Source: Setophaga petechia (lineage: Eukaryota; Chordata; Aves; Passeriformes; Parulidae). From it: DNA of 64,000 nucleotides. Shown here one piece after another: positions 10,489-22,177 of the stretch (position 1 is its first letter; every line of letters begins with the position of its first letter). The stretch covers positions 496,001-560,000 of the forward strand of contig JANCRA010000177.1 of NCBI GenBank assembly GCA_024362935.1, written 5' to 3'. The notes under the pieces are model-generated. The model saw nothing but the letters and a program-made list of their open reading frames with translations, was not told the DNA's origin and searched no databases. Both the position numbers and the translations under genes were made by a program.

Positions 10489-13400
10489 ATGGAGCAGAGA
10501 GCCGTGACAGTGCTCAAGATGGCCTGGCTGGAGGAGGAGGAAGAAGGCCCTGGAGCTTCCTCAGCACTGGAGACTGAGGAGGTGGTGCAGTTCCAGCTGC
10601 CGCAGCGGGGTGAGTGGAAGAGCTGGGCCGCAGGAATGGTGCCTGCAACCAGCTTGGCCCCATGCCATGCCATGCCATGCCATGCCATGCCATGCCATGC
10701 CATGCCATGCCATGCCATGCCATGCCATGCCATCCCCTGGGGACATGCCCACGGACAGGACGGAAGAGGGGCCGGGCAGACACCCCACAGGGGCTGTGCT
10801 CCATCCCCTGGGCCATCCCGGGGCTCTCCCTGCCTGGGCAGTGCAGGGCTGGCCTGTGTTCTCCGGCCTCTCCCGCAGCCCCTCAGCTCTGGCTGTGCTC
10901 ACTCTTTGCCAGATGCAGCCCTGGAGCGCACACAGGAGCAGGAACTCGGCCGTGGCCGCTTCTGCAGCACAGCGCAGGTACCTGCAGCCACCCCCACCTG
11001 GGCTGGGCCTGCTGTCCCTGCTCAGCCCAGCACCGTGTGTGCAGCACTGCATGCAACATCCCTGGCTTCTTGCCCTCCTCCTACAGCTCGTTTGCCAATT
11101 CACCAAGAGCATTCAGCAGGAAGACACCAACACCATGGGCACTAGGCTTAGAGCACACTCTGAGCTCCTCATACATAAGACCAGTGCTGCCCTGCTGCAT
11201 TCGCTCGTGGAGGAGGCTGTTTCCAGGCCAGAACAAGTAAGCAGCCTGGGACCAGGCTTCAATTCCCCCATGAGTCACCTTGCTTGCTGAGCCACACTTG
11301 CTGGTGTCTGGGAGCATTTGAGGCCATGGCAGTGCAGTGGGAAGGGATGCACTTTTCTGGGGAAGCTGGAAACTTTGCTCCATCTGGCAGATTTCCAGCT
11401 CTCCCTGTGCCTTCTCCAGGTGCACTACCTCGCTGAGCTGCCTCCCAGCTCTCTGCCCTCTTGTAGGCACAGCTGCCAGGACGGTGCCCATGCCCTGTGC
11501 TGCTGCCTGGGCCCAGCCCTTTGGGACTCCAGGCTCCTGCCGGCCGGCTCCCTGTCACTGCCCTGTGCCTTTCAGGTCCTCGAGTGCCTGGACTTGAGGG
11601 AATGCAGTGACAGTGTTCTGGAGATCATGGCACAGAACCTGCAGAGTGAGCACAGGGCCAGGCGTTACTTGGCACTCAGAAGCGTAGTGCTGCCCAAGAA
11701 TCCCTGGATGGTGAGAAGGGGGCAGTGGCTCAAGCCCTGCAGGAAGCATGGGGCTAGACAACGCACTCGCTTGGCCTTGCCTGGGCTTGGGGCGCTGGGG
11801 CAGCTGCTCCCAGCTCTCCTGCCTCCCGCTTCAGCTGCCCCAGTGCTTCGGGACGGGCCTTTGGCCTCTGGGCCCTGCGGCAGCAGGGTGGCCTTTCACA
11901 AACTTGTGTTCCACACAGGTTGAAAAAATGTGGAGCCTGAGTGAAAGTCTTGTAGAGCTCCTGCAGGACAATGATAGCAACGTGATCAGGATGACCATTC
12001 TTCTACTCAGATATGTGCTCCTGGATAATGGTGCCCCAATACCCACCCCCATCGCCCTGCAGCTGGCTGAGGCGCTCCTGCCACTCTTTGACCATGTAAG
12101 GCTCTGTGCACACAGCCACGGCCACTGGCTGCTGCCCGGACACTTGGTGCCCTGTGGAGATGCAGGCCTGTGCCCTGGGGGCCCTGAAGCAGCTGATGCT
12201 GAGGTCTTTTGCCCTTCCTTTCATACAGGATGACAGCCAGGTGCAACTCAGCTCAATGTATGTCTTTCAAGAGATGCTGGAGTTATTAACCGAAGATGGA
12301 AGAAAGGCCTTGAAGTCCCATGTGCGCCAGAGCCTGCTCCCACTCTCCTTCCGCTGCCATGATGAGAATCAGATTGTTGCTGAGGTGAGGACTTTTGGCC
12401 ACCCGCTGTCCTCCTGGGAGGGGGCTGGGCTGCCTCCTGCCCTGGCACCTTGCAGGCTGCAACCTCCTCCAGGCTGTGGCACTGGGATACTCCTGTGCTC
12501 TGGCCTGTGGGGCCATCTGTGCCTCTCTGCTGCTCTCCAGGCCTCCCGGGAAACACTGCATTCTGCAGCCAGATTCCTAAAGAGGAGGGATATCGAACAA
12601 ATGCTCCAGGTGGATCAGACCTGGAGGTTTGGCGAGGGCCTGGTAAGAGCAGCCGAGAATCCCCAGTCTCAGCCTGGAGAAGGCCCCTGAGGGCGGTGCT
12701 CAGTGTGCGGGGCTGGCAGCTGTGCCCCTGCCCGCTACTGCAGCCAGAGGCTGCGTGGGCTCTTCTCCAGGCTCTGGCGGGCCCGAGCCGGGTGCCCACG
12801 GAGCCCCGGCCCGGCGGGGCTGCGGGCCGGCACCGTGGCTCCCCAGGCAGCAGCCGGCCCTCTGCCCCCTGTCTTCGGGAGCCCTTGGCCAGCGGCTGCT
12901 GGCTGCGCCTCAGGGCTGAGCGGCCAGGGGAGGCCGGGGCTGGGTGCAGGCAGCGCCCGGCCCAGGGGCTGAGCCCGCTGAGCCAACCCTTCTCCCCTGC
13001 CGCTCTCTGCAGCTGGCAGAGGACAGGAGCAGAGCGGCCGAGCACCTGCGCCGGGCTCTGGGCTACCTGCAGAGCCCACAGGAGCCCCTGCGAGAGGCGG
13101 CCGTCAGGTTCATCGGTGAGTCCCGAGCCCGGGCTCCCTCCCTGGCCCGGCCCGGTGTGGCTCGGCCCCAGCCCCGCCTACTGCCCTGGCAGCACCAGCC
13201 GGGCCCGGCGCCGTGGAGCCCCGCCTGGCCTGGCCATTGCTGCTGCCGCCCTCTGGCAGCCGTGCCCTGGGCCGGCAGCGTGCGCCAAGGGCCGGGCTGA
13301 GCCTTGCCAGGCAAGCAGCCTGTGTGGCCACAGCGCTGGCAGCACCGCTGGCAGGGAGCTGTGCCGCTGGGGCCGTGACAGGCTCTGTGTTCACAGGCAT

Positions 13401-13921
13401 GGCCGGGCGGCACCTGAGGGGGCAGCGGCAAGAGCTGCAGCTGATCTGCACTGGTGAGTGAGGGCAGCGGGCTGACAGCGGGGGCTGCCAGGGGGAGCTG
13501 CAAGCCTTGTCCCGGCTGCGGAGGGCTCTGCTCCCGTGGACGGAGCACACTGAAATTTCAGGGCTGCATGGGCCATTCGTGGCCTGCAGCTTCGGGCTGA
13601 TCCCCTTGGTCCCGTCTCCCTCCTGGCCATAGCAAGAGCCAGCTGGGATGGCCCTGGCAGGAGGCTCTCCTCAGCTCCCTGCAGATCCAGAACCTGACCT
13701 TGGCTCTGTTCCTCTCTCTTGCAGCCCTGGAAGAAATGGCACATGACAGCAGTCCTGCCATCAGAAATCTCTCAGCTCAAGCTGGATTCGTTCTCCGGGC
13801 TGTACAGAGAGCTCCCTACTCTGCATGGCGTAAGCTACGAGATCAATTCTGCAGTGCATGGAAGAAACACCCTCGTCTCTGCAGCAAAGCCTTCCTGTGC
13901 TGCTGGAGCTCTGTGCAATGA
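10489..13921 (+). CDS. MROH-like HEAT-repeat protein, copy A, ten exons, intact
   Basis: The gene encodes a small maestro HEAT-like repeat family protein of 420 aa. Exons are 10489-10609, 10913-10977, 11087-11236, 11576-11710, 11919-12095, 12229-12384, 12541-12642, 13013-13115, 13397-13453 and 13725-13921. All have GT/AG junctions and phases fit throughout (1263 nt including the stop). The ATG opens an acidic, Glu-rich N-terminus. Later exons are amphipathic helical HEAT-type units ([46 protein letters not shown]). AATAAA lies at 14034-14039. Full-size MROH proteins are much longer, so this is a short, songbird-type family member. The molecular role of the family is poorly known. HEAT repeats generally act as protein-binding scaffolds. 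MROH7-like is a plausible label, but the member number cannot be decided here. Confidence 0.85.
10661..10733. repeat. (CATGC)n pentanucleotide repeat in intron 1 of copy A
   Basis: About 14 uninterrupted catgc units lie 50 bases after the exon 1 donor. The inverted copy B has a shorter, once-interrupted version at 29093-29148. Confidence 0.95.
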
Positions 13922-14033
13922 TGTTCTGGAAGACTCTGTCTGCTGGGGCCACTTGAGCCAGCAGGGATTTTGTTTTTTCTACAAGGGTTTTGTTTTCATA
14001 TTTTCATTTTTCTTTTGTTTTCTTTTGTGTGTG

Positions 14034-14039
14034 AATAAA
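14034..14039 (+). terminator. Poly(A) signal AATAAA of MROH copy A
   Basis: A canonical hexamer lies about 113 bases after the stop codon, behind a T-rich 3' UTR. Confidence 0.7.
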
Positions 14040-14055
14040 AAATATGTATAGTAGA

Positions 14056-15612
14056 CAGACTCCCAGGATCTTTTCCATGCCACGATCGGTAGGGCTTAGG
14101 GGAGGAGGATGAAAAGGGTGCCTGTGCTCAGCCAGCTGCCCAGGCGTGCAGTGCTGCAGGGGAAATGGCCAGAAGCCCCTTGGTCTTTGGTGGTTCTGCT
14201 GAAGCCTTTGTGCTGCCCACAGAGCGGCTGGGCAGGGGCCGCAGCTGCGGGGATCCCTGCCAGAGCGGTGCCTGGAGATGGCCACAAGCCCTGTGCCAGG
14301 CAGGAAGCGCCATCCGTGTCCCCCTGCCCGTGTGCTGCTGGCTGCCTTGCTGAGGGCTCCCAGGTGCCCCTGCATGGGGCTGCTCTGGAGCTGCTGTGGG
14401 GCTGCGGCGCTGCTGCCGGGCAGCTTGGCCGGGCTGGGGCAGCCCCTGAGGGGCTGGGGCGCTGGCAAGCCCTGAGCAATGGGCTGTCAGAGGCCACAAG
14501 CAGCCCCCTGGCAGCCGAATTGATCCTGCCAGAGTTGACTTGCAAGACGGATCCTCGTCACTCCACAACTAACAGCATCAGGGTTGTTGGAAACCCAAAT
14601 GCAGGGAGTTCTCAGATTTTTGGTCCTGGAATACAAGGCTTCAAATTAAACACAGGATTTGAGCTCAGACCTTGGAAAGGGCTTCCAAACTAAGGTGCTA
14701 GAAGCCAGAATGTGGATTTCTAATATAAAGCACAGGCATATTAAGCAAAGTGGAGTAAAGTTTAGCATTTTAGAATTTTGCATGTAGATAAAATAAAAGT
14801 AGTTTTAAATGTAAACACAAAGGTCCGAATGCAGTGCTTTGGGTTTGTGTGTCATAAACTACTGAGTGCCTAAGAAAGCTTATGCTGTAGCATGAGTCCA
14901 TGAGATGAAATATTGAAGGATTGGGTCAGAAACATACATATCCTTGTTGGCAATGCTGTATTGGCCAAGAAATCCTTAAAAGGTCTTGTAACTAGAAGTC
15001 TTGTGACCTTCTGAGCCTTGCGGTGGAGATGTGAGCCAAACTCATCCTTCCTATCTATGTAGAAGATAAGAAAAAGAAATGGCATCATCTAAAAAACTCA
15101 GAGGTCTGCTCTCTAACTTGTTCCAAACGCTTTCAAATCCCCCTAAGTGTGATTTAGGTACAAATAGATGACAAGGACTCCTAATGCTGGCTCTTTGCAT
15201 CCAAACCAGCTGTTTTGGAAACTTTCCCATAACCCTGTGTAGTTATGTGCCAGCAATGGATCACTTGAAGAAACTTTCCCAACTGACTTGCATGAATGGT
15301 TTGTTTGAAGGGTATTTGAGGGGAAACCCTCCCCGCAGAGGTCTGGGCTTAGGCCTAGCTGTGTCCCTGCTGATTGTGAAGTGTGCCATAAACTGCAGGT
15401 GTTTCTGGGCTAAAAATAGAATTGAGTCATGTTGACTTGCTCTTTTTGGCCTATAAAAGCTGGATCCACTTTCAGGGCAAATTTGGAGACCTCATCTCTG
15501 AGTAAATGGATGCCCTAGGATTTTCCCAATTGCTGGGAATGGTTCCCCAGTTCCTTGGGGTAAAATCGGGCTGGCCAGCAAGTGCAGATCTGCAAGATGA
15601 TAAACAATTTAG
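14056..15612. repeat. 3' flank of MROH copy A, inverted paralogue of 29980-31540
   Basis: The segment aligns in reverse complement to about 29980-31540, the 3' flank of copy C. It includes the GC-rich block (14100-14530) and the AT-rich block with 'ccagcaatggatcacttgaag'. Its first part also matches the 3' flank of copy B, which is split by the provirus (24727-25010 and 17785-17958). No gene is supported; the long GC-rich frames are shadows. Confidence 0.8.
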
Positions 15613-15660
15613 GCAATTGGTGATGCATCTTTCTAAATCACTCTCCTTTCTCTCTTACAG

Positions 15661-16064
15661 TACTGATTTGGGTGCACTACCTTGCTTGTTTTTGCTTGTC
15701 ATTAAAACCAAGCACACATTGTTTGTTGGATGTATCATCTTACATTATGTTTCCTTCACATTCACAGTAAAATCAGAACATTGTTTCCAGTGGTGTGTCC
15801 TTTAAATTGCCTCTGTCAATTGGCAGAACACCAGGAGGCTCCTGAGGAGCCGGGGTGCTGGGAAGCCCTGAGCAATTGGGTGTCAGAGGGCACAAGCAGC
15901 CCCCAGGCAGCCGCCTTGTCCCTGGCCCGCGGCTGCTCTGGCGCTTGCCCAGAGCGTCTCCCAGGCCTGCGGCAGAAGCCCTCGAGGCCGGGACACCCCC
16001 CCAGCAGGAGGGTGGGGGCACCCCCGAGGTGCCCAGGCTGGGCTGGCTGGGCACAGGGAGGGCA
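15661..16064 (+). repeat. 404-bp direct repeat, right copy, start of a truncated next unit
   Basis: The stretch corresponds base for base to 6848-7251 with about ten substitutions. After 16064 the homology ends abruptly, so the next unit of the tandem array is broken here. Confidence 0.85.
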
Positions 16065-17784
16065 AAGCTCCCCTGCTGGGGCATGGGATGAGGGAGTGGG
16101 GAGTAAGAGAACCTGAGATTTTACCCCTAAATGTTCTCTCTTTGCCCTAACATTTACCTGAAGTTTTCTCACAAAATGATCTTTATGTGCCCTCTAGAAT
16201 TTATTCAGACTTTGCCTCAAAAGCAATTTTTTCTCCCGGAGATCACCTCAGATCTTCCTGCTCAAACATCCACTACATGTACTCGACAGATCACCTCCAA
16301 TTTCATTATTCTCATAGTCTAGTGATTACCTCAGTTTGAAAGCCCAAATGTTCATTCCATGCCCTACAGGTGACACCAGGTAATTCCAGCATACCTGTGC
16401 TATGAAGTTCTGTCCCTGTAAGCTACTGCAGCTTTACCCCTGGCAAAGTGAAACACTCCCTGGCACTGAGGCAACCCTGGCCCATGCTCCTCGGTGTGTA
16501 TGAGCGCAGGGCAGCCCCGGGACAGCTCCCACAGGGCTTCTGCAAGGCCGTCCGGCGCCCGGCCCCGCGGGGCGGCCCCAGCGGGTTCGAGCTGCCGCCC
16601 GCGGCTGAGGGGAGCGGCGGGGCGGGGCCGCCCGCGCCTGGGCGGGAAACGCTCCCTGCGGCTGAGGGGAGCGGGCGGCGGCGGCGCAGCGGGGACCGGC
16701 CCGGCCCTGCCGTGTCCCTCAGGGCGAGCCCACGGCCCCTCAGCGGCCCCGGCGTCCCTTCAGCCAGCGGCATGTGCGCTCAGCCACACGCGGCGTGCCC
16801 GTGTCCCCCTCGAGTGACGCTCACGTTCCCTCAGTGCCACCGCCGTACCCTGAGGGACACGACAGACACCCGCCTCCCCTCAGGGACTCTCACTGGCCTC
16901 AGTAGCATGCAGGGCATCTGCATCCCATTCAGAGCCCGTCATGACGCCTCAGCGACACACGGGGCATCTGCCTTCCCTTCAGTGACACAGAAGGCACCTG
17001 CAACCTGCTGGGGAAGCCTCAAGTCTGCTCAATGACCTGTGCGTGCCCTCAGCATTGCGACACCCACCTTTCCATCAGTGCCCCTCACGTCCCATCAGCA
17101 AATCAAGAGGCACCAGCCAGCCTGTAGGTGACTCAGAGCGAGTGCAGTGGGTCATGGTGGCCAGGGGCCAGCAGCAGGGAGAAATCCATCAGGGCTAGGG
17201 AAAAGGCTCTGCTCTGCTTACAGCATGGGCTGAGGGCCGGGAGAGCTCCATTTCCCCCTTGAGATGTTGGAGACAGGGCCTTTCACCCTCCTTATAGGGC
17301 TGCCCCTCTCTGCAGGCAGCCAAAGGAGCCAGACGGCAAAAGGCCGAGGACAGCAAAGCAAAGAGCCAGCTCTGCACACAGGGAGGTGGCCCAGTGCAAA
17401 GCCAGCGTGGCACCCTGAAGGAGCCTGCCACGTTCTCATGTGTCCCTGCCCTGGGAATGCCAGGAATGCCCTTTATCCAGAGGGCTTTTCTGTGGCCCCT
17501 CTGGGCTCAAAGCTGCTGCTCTTCTGGCTCATTGGGGCCTAAAGCCACAGAGCTCGGCCTCTCCCACGGCAACAGAAACAAGATTCGGCAAGCAGACAGT
17601 GGAGCTCAATGCCTAAGGCTAAGGGGCCGGAGGCTCCAGTCTGGAGCACAGGGAGGCTGCACGCCCAGCCCCAAAACTCCTGGCCTCACAGCCCTGAAAG
17701 GCCAGGACCAGCGTTCCACGCCTCATTCCAGGGGGTCCCTCACTCCGCCCACTGAGGAAGCGGCAGAGCAGCCGGCTGTCAGGA
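16065..17784. other. Unassigned spacer with CpG island and degenerate tandem motifs
   Basis: AT-rich sequence (16065-16430) leads into a CpG-dense island at about 16500-16770. A stretch from about 16780 to 17110 follows in which variants of 'cctcagtgacac...gggcatctgc' recur irregularly. No exon with a recognisable domain was found. The 195-aa and 107-aa frames across the island overlap each other and have no family signature. Confidence 0.45.
16500..16770. promoter_or_regulatory. CpG island without an assigned gene
   Basis: CG dinucleotides are very frequent (ggcgcccggccccgcggggc and similar), and two imperfect copies of 'cgctgcggctgaggggagcgg' occur. In birds such islands usually mark promoters, but no downstream exon is identifiable in either direction. 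The assignment is from composition only. Confidence 0.4.
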
Positions 17785-17958
17785 ACAAGGCGGCGGCCAG
17801 GGGACTGCTTGTGGCCTCTGACAGCCCATTGCTCAGGGCTTGCCAGCGCCCCAGCCCCTCAGGGGCTGCCCCAGCCCGGCCAAGCTGCCCGGCAGCAGCG
17901 CCGCAGCCCCACAGCAGCTCCAGAGCAGCCCCATCCAGAGGCACCTGGGAGCCCTCAG
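17785..17958. repeat. 3' flank of MROH copy B, distal part cut off by the provirus
   Basis: The segment matches 31075-31250 and the reverse complement of about 14350-14520. It continues on the far side of the provirus at 24727. Homology ends at about 17785, the outer border of this duplicated unit. Confidence 0.75.
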
Positions 17959-17964
17959 CAAGGC
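17959..17964. other. Target site duplication (caaggc), left copy
   Basis: Six bases, caaggc, directly precede the 5' LTR and recur directly after the 3' LTR at 24721-24726. The undisturbed paralogous site near 31242 has a single caaggc. Confidence 0.9.
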
Positions 17965-18309
17965 TGTGGAAAGGGCTAACAGCAGGCCTGTTAGCTAAAG
18001 CAGCGAGAAGAAGCTGAGAAGTAAGAAGAAGCTGATAAGAAGCTCTCTCCAAGGCTGTAACCAAGGAGATCGAAAGAAGAAAGATAAGAATACCTTGCAG
18101 CTGGATGAAGGAATGTTAGAAAGATAGGTGGAGTCACTGTAATTTTAACCAATAGCATTATGTTGATTTATTGTGGCCAATAGACCAGGTAGAAGAAGTA
18201 TCAACAATTGAAAAGTGTATAAAAGTTAGCCATGTTAGAGAATAAAGTTGTTGCCAACTGAGACTGCTTGTGGTCTCTGCTTTATGTCGTGACCGCCTCG
18301 ACAACGACA
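17965..18309 (+). repeat. 5' LTR of young ERVK/alpharetrovirus-like provirus
   Basis: The LTR is 345 bases, starts TGTGG and ends ACGACA. TATAAAA lies at 18218-18224 and AATAAA at 18241-18246. Read side by side with 24376-24720 I see no difference, which indicates a very recent insertion. Confidence 0.95.
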
Positions 18310-18311
18310 TT

Positions 18312-18330
18312 TGGTGACCACCGACGTGAT
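18312..18330 (+). other. Primer binding site, tRNA-Trp-like
   Basis: TGGTGACCaCCGACGTGAT follows the LTR after two T residues. It equals the tRNA-Trp site used by avian leukosis-type viruses apart from one extra A in the middle. Confidence 0.85.
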
Positions 18331-18471
18331 AATTGGCAACCGTGACCCACTGGGACGTAGTGGGGGAGGCGGCGTTGGTGCAGCTGAGAGTGGCAGGTGG
18401 AAGCCACAGGAAGGTCCGGACCTGATATCCTTCAAGACACCTGGAAATAGGTGAGCCACCAACTAGTAATA

Positions 18472-19567
18472 ATGGGACATAATTTATTTAAAGAGGAAGA
18501 GAATGTTTTGGCTACATGGAAAGTTTTGTTAAGTGTTAAGGGAATTAATACGTCAGACTATGCACTTCGTAGCATACTGCTGTGGGCTAAATCACAGGAT
18601 TTTGGCACTGATCCCGACACAGCATTTAGTGTTAAGGCATGGAAAAAGGTCGGGGACAGACTGTGGGAAGTTATCGGAGCGGGAGATAAAACGGCTGTCG
18701 ATCTAGCAGTTACCTGGAACTCGCTCTTCGAGGCTTTAAAGGAATGGAAAACAGAACAAGAACAAACAGAGCGGGATGAGGACGAAGAGTTGGGGCTGTT
18801 AACAGAATCTTACGGGGGGGATGAGGCAGAGGGGGCCTCTAATGGGGAAGAAAGTCCGAGTGCCATGCAAGTTACTTGGAAAGCTGCCAGGGTTTCCGGG
18901 AAGGCTGCCAAGACTTCTGGGCAACCTGCCAAAGCATCTTCTTATCAGACCTCTAAACCTCCTTATCTCACACCTGCGCAGCAGCTCGCGATGGTGCCTG
19001 TATATGCTACACCGCTACGCCAGTTAGCTGAAATGTCTCTAGCAGAGGGAGAAACCCAGCTATCTGCCCCCCCCTCTTCCCTCCACTTTAGTCCAGCCGT
19101 CTGCCCCCCCGCTCCCCTCTGAGCGGCTTGAGCAACTTGCCAGGCCCTATCCTCCGTTACCTGACAGTGACAGCAACAGCGAAGCAAGTGATGAGTTGCC
19201 TGCAGTAACACCTGAGCTGGGGCAAGGAGCTCGGGTCCTTTCATCTTCTAAGAGCTCTAGCCTTACTGCCCCATGGACTTTGCCTCCATGTCAAGTAACT
19301 GTGCTTCCTCGACACCCTCGGGAGTTTTGGGAATTTGTCAGGAGAAAAGCAGTTGAAGAGAAGAATTGGGACATCATAGAAAGATTAGGTACTCCAAGAG
19401 TACCTCAGGAGGACAGTGCTAATGCAAATGTTGCTTGTGATAATCCTATGGCTTTTCCAGTTTTTAAAGCAGTTCCTGGAACAGGCACGCAGCCAGTACA
19501 CAGTTTCAGCCTCCAACAAAATATCAAGTTAGAAGTGCAAATCAATGTTGTTACAAATATGATGTAG
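18472..19567 (+). pseudogene. Provirus gag, N-terminal part with one frameshift
   Basis: The first ATG after the leader opens a 216-codon matrix-type Gag frame that ends at 19122. From about 19085 the neighbouring frame continues the protein through a Pro-rich region to 19567. The switch lies in a run of eight C (19067-19074), so a one-base indel is the likely cause. The continuation ends before capsid proper. Gag assembles particles in the parent virus; this copy cannot supply a complete protein. Confidence 0.8.
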
Positions 19568-20755
19568 ATGGAAATCTATTGTGAATAATGCCTCTCAGGG
19601 AAGGAAATGACCATATAAAGATAGAAGTGTTAGTCTTGATTCAAGTACCTGAAATGTCTCTGAAGACAGAGTATTTAAGAAATATCAGTCAGATCCTATT
19701 TGTGGGGTCATCAGTTGATTCTTCAATGGTTCAGAGTTTTGTTGGTATTGAGTTTGTAACCTTTGTTGGTTTGAATTTTATAGGTGATACTGATAAATAA
19801 GGATTGTTATTAATACTGCATAAATACTTTTAAAAGGTTGTCATAAGCCCTTCAAACATTTCCTGTTGATAAGTTGATTATATAATGAGAATTCTCAGAA
19901 TTTATGATAAGAATTATTAGCAAGGTATTGTAATATTTACAGCCAGCTTTTATGTGTTTCACTATCTCTTTGTGTGATCATCTACAAGATGTATGTCTTC
20001 AGAATCTTGTCTTATATTTCTTGACTACTCATGGTTTTTGGGTTTCTTTTAAATCTAGACTGCCATTTTTGTGGTTTTCTTCAGTTATTATATCTTCAGT
20101 TTTTATAGAGGTACTGCATGCCAAAAATTCAAGAGTTTTGCTGTGTTTGAAGAATTTCTATCCTGACAGAAGTTTCGGAAGGGATTCATTTATTTAATGG
20201 TTTGATTGATCTTTAATCCTAAGGTTTCCTATTCATAATTGCTGTTTTTAAGAGTCTTGCTTTAAAATGTATTAAGTGATATCCATTAATTAGAGTTCGA
20301 ACTCTGGCCAAGTTCTAGCTCTACTTGAATGGAATGATTGACAATCAGCCCAGATGTTTTCTGCATCAAAAACTATTCAAGTCCTTTTGGCTTGGCAATT
20401 TGAACATATATGATAGCTGAGCCTGCCTTCAAAGGGAGTTTGGAGAAACATGAATCCGGACATGAGTTCTCCAGTTCTCTGTTGTTTTAAGGTTCATCAG
20501 CTGTCGCAGACTCTGGGATGACAGTTCAGTATTGTAGTGATTGATAATTGTGTGATTTCAGATGTGTTATTGGTTATGTGTATTATCTGATTGATTTTTG
20601 TTTGCTGTTATCTTACATTTTCCTATGTAATATGACATAGAGATTGAAACAGAGCAGGTGAATGTTTTATTTTCATATAAGGGCACATTTTTCACCTTCA
20701 AGATTTTGAGATAATCCTCCAGTCCCTGCGGGGATGTGGATTTGTTTGTGTTTTA
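19568..20755. other. AT-rich interior of the provirus, unassigned
   Basis: Short open frames (19588-19800, 19952-20197) have no retroviral motif I can name. Stops are frequent. The segment separates the young gag from old ERV scraps and may be foreign sequence captured by recombination. Confidence 0.4.
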
Positions 20756-20940
20756 GCAGGTGCAGAAGTCTCGGAAAACAGCTCCAGGACCCCTTTCGCC
20801 AATCCAGATTTACAGGCAAGGTGGGATCCTTCGATTTTGGCGCAAGCTCAGCAAATTGGCATGGGTGCTGTAGCTAAAACAATGGAAATGGCAGCTCCAA
20901 AACAGAAATATGTCTCCATACAGCAAGATGTGTGAGAGGT
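20756..20940 (+). pseudogene. Old gag capsid scrap inside the provirus
   Basis: A frame around 20775-20935 reads LQDPFANPDLQ and QIGMGAVAKTM, a capsid-type Gag sequence of ERVK/alpharetrovirus-like elements. It is preceded and followed by stops. Confidence 0.6.
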
Positions 20941-21539
20941 CAGGCCTTGCTTGCCACCTTCTGAGTAGATGTTAGAGCCAGCTGAATAAAGCAAGCAGGC
21001 TCTGGCCTAATGTTTTTGTAGTTGAAATCATGCTGTGCTAGAGATTTAAAAGCAAGGCTGAAGAACTGCTACAGGTGTAGTGTAGAGAAATAGCTTGGGG
21101 AAAAACAAAGAATAAGTGAGGAACTTACTTATTAGTCAAGCTAACAGTATTCACTAATGGTTCTAGAAAAACTTACAAATCAGTAATCATGTGGCAGAAT
21201 TCAGTCACAGGGGAATGGGACTCAGATGTAAAAATAGTCCAAGGTTCACCATAGATTGTGGAATTGGCAGCAGTGGTCAAGGTCTTTCAATTGTTCTACC
21301 AATCTCTCAAATTTGATCACAGATTCAGCATATGATATAAATATGGACAGGTGATTGGAAGGTTCATTTTTGAAAGAAACAAGCAATGACATTTTAAATT
21401 CATACTTATCATGTATGGGGGCACTGCTGGAAAGCAGGGAGCGCAAGTGTTTCATCATTCACATTAAGGCATACTCATCCTTTCCAGGATTTTTTTAGCA
21501 GAAGGGAAAACCCAGGCAGACAAACTAACCATGCTCATT

Positions 21540-21900
21540 TTACAGACTTTACTAGATATTTTTGAGCAAGCAAGGTTGAGCTATGCGTTTTTTCATCAAA
21601 ATGCATAAGCACTGATAGAATCCTTTCATATCTTAAAAAGCCAGGCAAAGGAAATCATTACTGCTTGCCCAAACTGTCAGCTTGGGCAGCCACCTGCATC
21701 CACAGGACCAGTCAGTCCAGGAGGATTGCAGGGCCTCCAGCTGTGGCAGGTGATGTCACACAATATCCATTTTTGGGAAGCTCAGAAATATCCAAGTCTC
21801 AATTGATACATTCTCAACAGCTCCTTTTTCAAAACCCAATCCACCAATTCTTAGGCATTTTTATAACACTACCCAGGCAAAACTAAGGGAGAATCCTTTA
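21540..21900 (+). pseudogene. Old integrase zinc-domain scrap inside the provirus
   Basis: A frame near 21580-21690 shows FFHQNA (with one stop) and then ACPNCQLGQPPAS. This is the H..H..C..C pattern of the integrase N-terminal domain. A second, much better preserved integrase lies at 23229, so the element carries two integrase pieces of different age. Confidence 0.6.
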
Positions 21901-22177
21901 GTTTTGATCAGAAGTCCAGAAGTAGAACAAGTTGAAGGTCCTCTCAAACTAATCATGTAGAGCAAAGGTTTAGCTTGTGTTTCTACAGAATGAAGTCCAA
22001 AGAAAGTGTTGGTGAGACTCGTAGAGCCCTACAGGACTCGGACATAGGAAAACACGGATCCCGGAACCGAAGAGGCACACAAACAAACGCAGAAGACAAG
22101 ACCGTGAATATCTCCTCGAACAGCACATAAAGAGTTCAAGGACTTGGGGTTTCTCTCAGGGGCTTGGGTGTCATGAC

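Noticed and set aside
10155..11290. Frames containing repeated MPCHA or MAWHG
   Set aside because: Translation of the CATGC pentanucleotide repeat in an MROH intron.
12248..13550. 265-aa antisense and 335-aa sense frames across MROH copy A
   Set aside because: They run through introns and exons of the gene in wrong frames; the inverted copy B shows the same shadow frames.
18235..18462. Minus-strand 75-aa frame across the provirus leader
   Set aside because: It overlaps the LTR, primer site and leader; no family signature.
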